11,093 nt of DNA from Flavobacteriaceae bacterium. Its GTDB lineage: Bacteria; Bacteroidota; Bacteroidia; Flavobacteriales; Flavobacteriaceae. Positions 6,526-11,093 of the stretch are shown here, piece by piece (the stretch's first letter is position 1; each line of letters opens with the position of its first letter). The notes beneath the pieces are model-generated. The model made no database searches. It saw only the letters and a list, made by a program, of their open reading frames with translations, and was not told the origin of the DNA. The stretch is taken from the NCBI GenBank assembly GCA_030625995.1, contig DAOUPU010000067.1:1-11093 (forward strand), given 5' to 3'. The position numbers were made by a program, and so were the translations under genes.

Positions 6526-8793
6526 CTAAGGATACGTACAATTTATATAGTACATTATTTGGCCGTACGATATGTTCTCATCGTTTGGAGCTAAGTTACG
6601 GTTAAAATATAATTTATGTTTATTTCCGGCCAATTCTTTCAGCATATCGATCAGAACCGTATTCTGAAAAACTCCCCCACTACATACAATTTTTTCAAAA
6701 TTATTCCTTCGGGCTAAATCTATTATGATGGTCGCCAAAGTGTATAAAAAATTCAAGATGATTCGCTCTCTTTTTGTGCCTTTTTTAAAATCTGCATATA
6801 GATTTTCAAACAAAAGACTTGTTGAAATAAAATTTTCACTATTGACATTACAATAACACTTGCAATTCTCTAAATTATAATTCATTATTTTATTTTCTAA
6901 CAAGATAGCTGCTTCTCCTTCATATGTATTAATATCGCAAATCCCCAATAAGGATGCAACGGCATCAAATAATCTACCTACTGAAGAGGTCTTTAATTTA
7001 TTTTTCTTTTTAATTATTTTGTAAATGGCTATTTCTTCCTCTCTAAATTTTCCATTTATAACAGATTTCATGTCAGGACTCGCTAAGGACAGCAAGGATA
7101 TTCGAGGTTCTTTGGCCATTTTATCTCCTGCTAACCAATCAAAATATTCAAAATGAGCTAATCTATCTATTTTTTTGTTTTGGTACCTAAAAAATTCGCC
7201 TCCCCAAATTTGACGATCCTCTCCATATCCTGTACCATCCCATACAACCCCCAAAATAGGGTCCGTATCTTCAAAAAGTTCATGCTCCCCCAAAACAGAT
7301 GCAAAATGAGCTTTATGGTGTTGTATTTCGTACAAAACTGAGCCTTCTTTTTTTGTTATTTCTTTCCCATAAAGACTACTTTGATATGCCGGGTGGCTAT
7401 CTATTAAGACGACATCAGGTTTTTGGTCAAATAAGTTGATGAACTTTTCGATTGTGTACGTAAATCTTTTATAAACATCATAGTTGTCTAAATTTCCTAA
7501 ATACTGGCTAATGTATAAATAATCATTTGGCAGAAAGGCAATTGTGCTTTTCAAATGTCCTCCCATCGCAAGAATACTTTCAATATTAACAATCTTTTTC
7601 CCAAAATAGTTTGGTGCATAACCACGAGATCTCCTGAATAAAACTTCATGATTAAATTTAGTGCTGTACTTAACCACAGAATCGTCCTGAGGGTTGACGA
7701 TCTCCAGACCATGATCTAAAAAATAATCGACCACGTTTTTTAAAACTTCGAAAGATTCTTTATCATCAAAAAGGATAGGAGAACCGTGTAAATTTCCACT
7801 TGTAGCAATCATTGGAATTTTTAACTCTGTAGATAATAGTTCCAAAATTCCGGTATATGGCAACATTATTCCAATTTGATTTAATCCTGGTGCAATATCA
7901 TCGAAGGTCAAATTTTCTATGAAATCTGTTTTAGGAATAATAACAATTGGTCTTTGTGTAGATTGAAATGCTCTACGTTGTTTTTTTGTGATTGTAAGTT
8001 GTTGCTCCAACAAATTGAGACTGGGGTACAATACTGCAAAAGGTTTTTTTGGCCTTCTTTTTTTCCGTCTTAGGTTTTGAACAACCTCCTTATTACCTGC
8101 ATCACAACAAAGCAAATATCCACTGGTATTTTTAATGGCAAGTATTTTTCCATTCCTAATCAAATCTGCCGTTTTCTTAAAGATTTCATCCCTTGAAATA
8201 TTCAATTTAACACCTTCTCGATCTTTCAATATCATATCAATTCCACATGTTTTACATGTATTCGTCTGTGAATGAAACCTCCTGTTATTCGGATCAGTAT
8301 ACTCGCTATGGCACTCCGCGCACATCTTAAAATCGTCAATGGTAGTATTTGATCTTTCAAAGGGAAAAGTTCTTGTAATTGCCCATCTCGGGCCGCAATT
8401 TACACAGGTAGTAAATGGATAACCGGATCTTCTGTTTTCAACCTCCACAATTTCATTTTTGCAATTTTCGCAAATAGCAAAATCAGGAGTAAGTGGTAGA
8501 TTTAATTTTCCATCTATTGTTGAAGACGCAATTCTAAAATCATCGAATTTTCGGAAGGATATTTCAGATAAAACACTTGTTTGTATAAAGGAAACCGGTG
8601 GCGGCCTATTTATTAATTTCTGATAGAACGATCTTATTACTGATTCCTCACCGCTAAGGTAAATGATAACCCCTTTTTCATTATTGGAAATCGTTCCGGT
8701 CAGGAGGTTTTTGCTTGCTAAAACAAATACATATGGACGAAAACCAACTCCTTGTACTTGCCCACTGATAACTATTTTAAAGGTTTTAAGCAT
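6526..8793 (-). CDS. hypF: Carbamoyltransferase HypF
   Basis: HypF makes the cyanide precursor: it converts carbamoyl phosphate and ATP to carbamoyl-adenylate and passes the carbamoyl group to the HypE cysteine. The 755-residue protein has the complete four-part architecture. An acylphosphatase domain (1-90) carries SGQVQGVGFRP with R19. Two C-x2-C-x18-C-x2-C zinc motifs follow (C108/C111/C130/C133 and C158/C161/C180/C183). Then come a YrdC/Sua5-like domain (about 200-385, with KRRPKKPFAVL at 246-255 and ATSGN at 330-334), and a Kae1-like domain (about 400-750, HHKAH at 492-496, WDGTGYGEDRQIWGGEF, YEGEAAI, and SGGVFQN at 705-711). The usual GGFHLVCDA start of the YrdC part reads SGYLLCCDA here, a mild variation. 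It begins 35 bp after hyaD and precedes hypD by 6 bp. Length is normal. Confidence 0.98.
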   Translation of the reverse strand: MLKTFKIVISGQVQGVGFRPYVFVLASKNLLTGTISNNEKGVIIYLSGEESVIRSFYQKLINRPPPVSFIQTSVLSEISFRKFDDFRIASSTIDGKLNLPLTPDFAICENCKNEIVEVENRRSGYPFTTCVNCGPRWAITRTFPFERSNTTIDDFKMCAECHSEYTDPNNRRFHSQTNTCKTCGIDMILKDREGVKLNISRDEIFKKTADLIRNGKILAIKNTSGYLLCCDAGNKEVVQNLRRKKRRPKKPFAVLYPSLNLLEQQLTITKKQRRAFQSTQRPIVIIPKTDFIENLTFDDIAPGLNQIGIMLPYTGILELLSTELKIPMIATSGNLHGSPILFDDKESFEVLKNVVDYFLDHGLEIVNPQDDSVVKYSTKFNHEVLFRRSRGYAPNYFGKKIVNIESILAMGGHLKSTIAFLPNDYLYISQYLGNLDNYDVYKRFTYTIEKFINLFDQKPDVVLIDSHPAYQSSLYGKEITKKEGSVLYEIQHHKAHFASVLGEHELFEDTDPILGVVWDGTGYGEDRQIWGGEFFRYQNKKIDRLAHFEYFDWLAGDKMAKEPRISLLSLASPDMKSVINGKFREEEIAIYKIIKKKNKLKTSSVGRLFDAVASLLGICDINTYEGEAAILLENKIMNYNLENCKCYCNVNSENFISTSLLFENLYADFKKGTKRERIILNFLYTLATIIIDLARRNNFEKIVCSGGVFQNTVLIDMLKELAGNKHKLYFNRNLAPNDENISYGQIMYYINCTYP

Positions 8794-8828
8794 TGATCAA
8801 TCTTAAATCTAGATAAAGAAGAGCTAAT

Positions 8829-9362
8829 TTAAGAAAAATCAGCATGCAATATTTTAGTCAGTTCTAAGATTTGTTCTATTGTTTTGGGAATGGCTTGTTT
8901 CACTTTTGGTGACAAATCAAGCGTCATTGGAACCATTTCTTCTATGGAAATTGTAAATAAAGGAATATTCGGCTTCGAATCCATCAAATAGACTGCTTCG
9001 ATCATATCCTTTAATCCAACATCGTGTACGCTTAAAGCAGAAGGAAAATCGGATGCAAATTTTGGTCGGATCAATGAGATCGTTCCCTCTTCTTTACCAT
9101 CCATTGTAGCATCGACAAAAATTACCGTTTTATATGCTTCAAAACAACTAAGTAATAAAAACCCTCCAGTGCCACCATCCAGGATATCCAAATATTCAGG
9201 CAAATCCATTTTTGCCATCTCTTGAATAAGATGAACTCCAACGCCTTCATCTCCCATTAAATAATTTCCAACTCCTAATATTAGGATACTATTAGATTTA
9301 TCTTTCTCAAAAAAGAAGGCATCACTACTTATAGCTATCGGAGTTCTATCAAAATTCGTCAT
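8829..9362 (-). CDS. hyaD: Hydrogenase maturation endopeptidase (HyaD/HupD/HybD family)
   Basis: This nickel-dependent checking protease removes the C-terminal tail of the hydrogenase large subunit after nickel insertion. The 177-residue product has LILGVGNYLMGDEGVGVH (from residue 27, metal ligand E39), VDATMDG with D84, and SVHDVGLKDM with H113. The E/D/H set is spaced 45 and 29 residues apart, similar to the E. coli HybD E16/D62/H93 spacing. Compared with E. coli relatives it carries roughly 22-24 extra N-terminal residues (MTNFDRTPIA onwards); no alternative ATG exists before the core, so the extension is probably real or a non-ATG start is used. The start codon lies only 13 nt beyond the T-run of a hairpin terminator-like element, separating it from the structural genes. 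Its substrate is presumably the large subunit at 10258. Confidence 0.93.
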   Translation of the reverse strand: MTNFDRTPIAISSDAFFFEKDKSNSILILGVGNYLMGDEGVGVHLIQEMAKMDLPEYLDILDGGTGGFLLLSCFEAYKTVIFVDATMDGKEEGTISLIRPKFASDFPSALSVHDVGLKDMIEAVYLMDSKPNIPLFTISIEEMVPMTLDLSPKVKQAIPKTIEQILELTKILHADFS

Positions 9363-9375
9363 TTATTTCCGTTTT

Positions 9376-9454
9376 AAAAAAAAGACTGCCTCAAAAGTAC
9401 TATTATGCCTTCTAGCTATTTTTAAATGATAGCTTTACTGCTTTTGAGGCAATC
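9376..9454 (-). terminator. Hairpin with T8 run between cytochrome b and hyaD (intrinsic terminator or MITE-like element)
   Basis: TGCCTCAAAAG (9387-9397) and CTTTTGAGGCA (9441-9451) are perfect 11-bp inverted arms, extending outward with one mismatch to 9384/9454 and inward by a G-T and an A-T pair. A second stem AGCTAT/ATAGCT (9414-9419, 9429-9434) fills the 43-nt loop. Read on the minus strand the hairpin is followed by eight T (complement of 9376-9383), the pattern of a Rho-independent terminator closing the structural hydrogenase operon. The large loop and long arms also fit a 71-bp element with terminal inverted repeats resembling some IS ends. No target duplication is obvious. Confidence 0.65.
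9392..9399 (-). promoter_or_regulatory. Possible -7 element (TACTTTTG) inside the hairpin, for hyaD-hypFDE
   Basis: On the minus strand the left hairpin arm reads TACTTTTG, an exact TAnnTTTG match, ending 29 nt before the hyaD ATG. It could give the maturation genes their own start downstream of the terminator stem. No TTTG -33 box is visible at the usual distance, and the TTTTG is dictated by the stem, so a chance match is quite possible. Confidence 0.25.
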
Positions 9455-9519
9455 GCTGTAAAATTTAATTTGTCATTACCAAAACACTTGATAAAAACTT
9501 AATTATCAGGATCGAATCC

Positions 9520-10239
9520 TTATATATGATCGTCCTTTTCTATACGTTCCTTACGAACAAATTTATATCCACTGATCATTGCTGAAGATTCTCCTCGCCC
9601 TTCTAACCAATCATGGTAGAAAACTAAATATACATGTATTATTGTAAAAATAATAAATAGCCATGTGGAAATATGGTGTAATGATCTGGTCAGTACATCT
9701 CCTCCGAGAAAGGCAGGAACCCAATCAAAAAGTTTAGGTAACCACCACCCTGACATATCTGCGTATAATCCAAAACCTGTGAATATTTGTACTAAAGCGA
9801 GTAAGAATAATATTACATAGGAAAATGAGGCCATATAATTATGTCCAACACTAATATTCTTATAAACCTCCTCCTCTTCATTTTGTAGTAAAACATCTAT
9901 TTTTATTACATGAAGTATGTTTTGTCGTGCCTTCTTTGACAAAGGCAGAAATGCGCGCCAATTAGAATAATAATTCCCTCTAAACGCCCAATAAATTCTC
10001 ATTATGGCATTTGCCAAAAAGATATAGGCCGTTATAAAATGAATTGCTCTTACTGTTCCAAACCAGTAAGATTCTGAGGCTTCAGCACTAGACATAATAG
10101 CAGGAGGATCGGCAATAATAAAACCTGTTATTGCAAGAACCGTAATACACAATGCATTCAACCAGTGAAACAGGCGAACAGGCAGTTCCCAAATCAAAAC
10201 TCTTTTAAAATCATTTGTAGGTGTTGTTATCGTTTGCAT
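9520..10239 (-). CDS. hyaC: Ni/Fe-hydrogenase b-type cytochrome subunit
   Basis: This is the HyaC/HupC-type membrane anchor that takes electrons from the hydrogenase small subunit and passes them to quinone. The 239-residue protein has four membrane spans (about 26-44, 63-84, 134-157, 190-210). Histidines in the right places for two b hemes are H25 (VRLFHWLNAL), H67 (RAIHFI), H188/H189 (LHHISTW) and H202 (IIHVYLVFYHDW). The end WLEGRGESSAMISGYKF is characteristic of the family. The loop between spans 2 and 3 (about 86-130) is charged. It starts 18 bp after the large-subunit stop, so both are in one operon; after its stop comes a 157-bp gap containing the hairpin terminator-like element. Presence of this subunit points to a membrane-bound H2-uptake enzyme of group 1 type rather than a cytosolic one. 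Confidence 0.96.
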   Translation of the reverse strand: MQTITTPTNDFKRVLIWELPVRLFHWLNALCITVLAITGFIIADPPAIMSSAEASESYWFGTVRAIHFITAYIFLANAIMRIYWAFRGNYYSNWRAFLPLSKKARQNILHVIKIDVLLQNEEEEVYKNISVGHNYMASFSYVILFLLALVQIFTGFGLYADMSGWWLPKLFDWVPAFLGGDVLTRSLHHISTWLFIIFTIIHVYLVFYHDWLEGRGESSAMISGYKFVRKERIEKDDHI

Positions 10240-10257
10240 TTTATCATTCTTTAAAGA

Positions 10258-11093
10258 TTATACCTCACAACTGCTAACATTGCTAACTCTTGATATATGA
10301 TTCCCGTGTTCGTCATACAAATGCACTGCACAAGCCAGGCAAGGATCAAACGAATGTATGGTTCTGATAATCTCTAACGGAAGTTCAGGGTCCGCAACCG
10401 GTGTACCAATCAAGGAAGATTCATAAGGTGATAATTGCCCTTTTGGATCTCTTGGCGAGGCGTTCCAGGTAGTCGGAACAACTTGTTGGTAATTTTCGGT
10501 TTTCCCATCCTTAATTTTTATCCAATGTGCCAGTGCTCCTCTTGGTGCTTCTGTAAACCCAATTCCTTTGGCTTCTGCCGGCCATTTAGATGGATCCCAC
10601 AATTCCATGCTAGCCATACGCGTATCTCCATTTTTAATATTGCTCAATAATTGGTTGTAGAACTCCATGGTCCAATTTGCAACCAATTGCGTTTCAATTC
10701 CTCTGGCAGCCGTTCTACCGAGAGTTGAAAATAATGCATCTACAGGTACATTTAAATGGCTCAAAGCACCATTTACAGCATCTTGAATTTCCTTATTTCC
10801 TCTGCCATAACCAACTAACAATCTGGCAAGTGGTCCTACTTCCATAGGTTTTCCTTGCCATCTTGGTGTTTTTATAAAGCTGTATTTTTGGTCGACATCC
10901 AAATGTTCATATGGAGGTTTAGGTCCCGAGTATTTGATATTTGTCTCGCCTTCCCATGGGTGCCTTCCCGTATCTGCTCCTTCTTTATAATTATCGTACC
11001 AGGAATTATTAACAAATTCTTCTATATCTCCATTGCGATGATCAACATCGTATACCTTCGATAGATCTCTATTTAAAATAACTCCTGATTGGA
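10258..11093 (-). CDS. hyaB: [NiFe]-hydrogenase large subunit, C-terminal part (5' end outside window)
   Basis: This is the catalytic subunit holding the Ni-Fe site for H2 oxidation. Only the last 277 residues are in the window, and the frame stays open to the right edge. The sequence begins at QSGVILNRDLSKVYDVD and contains HPWEGETNIKYSGPKPPYEHLDVDQKY (given as two runs: HPWEGETNIKY, SGPKPPYEHLDVDQKY), then MEVGPLARLLVGYGRG, TEAPRGALAHW, GTPVADPELPLEIIRTIHSF, and the L2 motif DPCLACAVH with nickel ligands at 10339-10341 and 10330-10332. After that histidine (10321-10323) a 20-residue tail remains, the peptide HyaD should cut off; it is longer than the roughly 15 residues of E. coli HyaB and contains a cysteine. 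A TTG within the frame at 10900-10902 encodes an internal Leu of the conserved HLDVDQKY and is not a start. The L1 RxCGxC motif and the small subunit lie outside. Similarity is to group 1 membrane-bound enzymes. Confidence 0.98.
   Translation of the reverse strand, partial: QSGVILNRDLSKVYDVDHRNGDIEEFVNNSWYDNYKEGADTGRHPWEGETNIKYSGPKPPYEHLDVDQKYSFIKTPRWQGKPMEVGPLARLLVGYGRGNKEIQDAVNGALSHLNVPVDALFSTLGRTAARGIETQLVANWTMEFYNQLLSNIKNGDTRMASMELWDPSKWPAEAKGIGFTEAPRGALAHWIKIKDGKTENYQQVVPTTWNASPRDPKGQLSPYESSLIGTPVADPELPLEIIRTIHSFDPCLACAVHLYDEHGNHISRVSNVSSCEV

Noticed and set aside
10258..10902. A short 214-residue hydrogenase large subunit starting at 10902
   Set aside because: That position is an internal TTG (Leu of HLDVDQKY); conserved large-subunit sequence continues upstream in frame to the window edge.
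10855..11064. 69-residue plus-strand open frame at the right edge
   Set aside because: It is antisense to conserved large-subunit sequence (SWYDNYKEGADTGRHPWEGE).

Overview
The window looks like chromosomal DNA from a low-GC member of the Bacteroidota, probably Flavobacteriia or a close relative. The evidence is AT-rich coding sequence, absence of clear Shine-Dalgarno sites, matches to the Bacteroidota -7 promoter element TAnnTTTG, a lipoprotein with a TonB-C-like tail, and a RuvC typical of that phylum. This placement comes from reading the sequence, not from a database search.

Left part (1-3219), housekeeping and envelope genes. ruvC (minus strand, TTG start) is divergent, across only 30 bp, from a two-gene unit. 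That unit is a multi-spanning membrane protein of the lysylphosphatidylglycerol-synthase-TM/UPF0104 type followed by a family 2 glycosyltransferase, joined by an ATGA overlap. The glycosyltransferase carries a GC-rich palindromic repeat and a 7-bp tandem repeat inserted in frame. Tail to tail with it lies a small lipoprotein with a TonB-C-like domain.

Middle (3220-4396). A six-TM-type NicO/UreH-like metal transporter with a very His-rich cytosolic or periplasmic loop is encoded on the plus strand behind a good TAnnTTTG element. Its 3' end faces the hydrogenase maturation genes across about 240 bp holding degenerate repeats and a 4 x 7-bp tandem repeat.

Right part (4397-11093), a [NiFe]-hydrogenase locus on the minus strand. 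In transcription order it reads: large subunit (C-terminal 277 residues, start outside the window), membrane b-type cytochrome, a hairpin with a T8 run (intrinsic terminator or small TIR element), maturation endopeptidase HyaD/HupD, HypF, HypD, HypE. Together these make and mature a membrane-bound group 1 type uptake hydrogenase feeding H2 electrons to quinone. HypF makes the carbamoyl group, HypE dehydrates it to the cyanide ligand, HypD assembles Fe(CN)2CO, HyaD trims the large-subunit tail after DPCLACAVH, and the neighbouring transporter plausibly supplies nickel. The small subunit, HypA, HypB and HypC are not in the window, so O2 tolerance and the exact hydrogenase subgroup cannot be judged.

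I see no clearly new multi-gene system. The most interesting points are the palindrome/terminator 13 nt upstream of hyaD, the in-frame repeat in the glycosyltransferase, and the absence of hypC between hypF and hypD.
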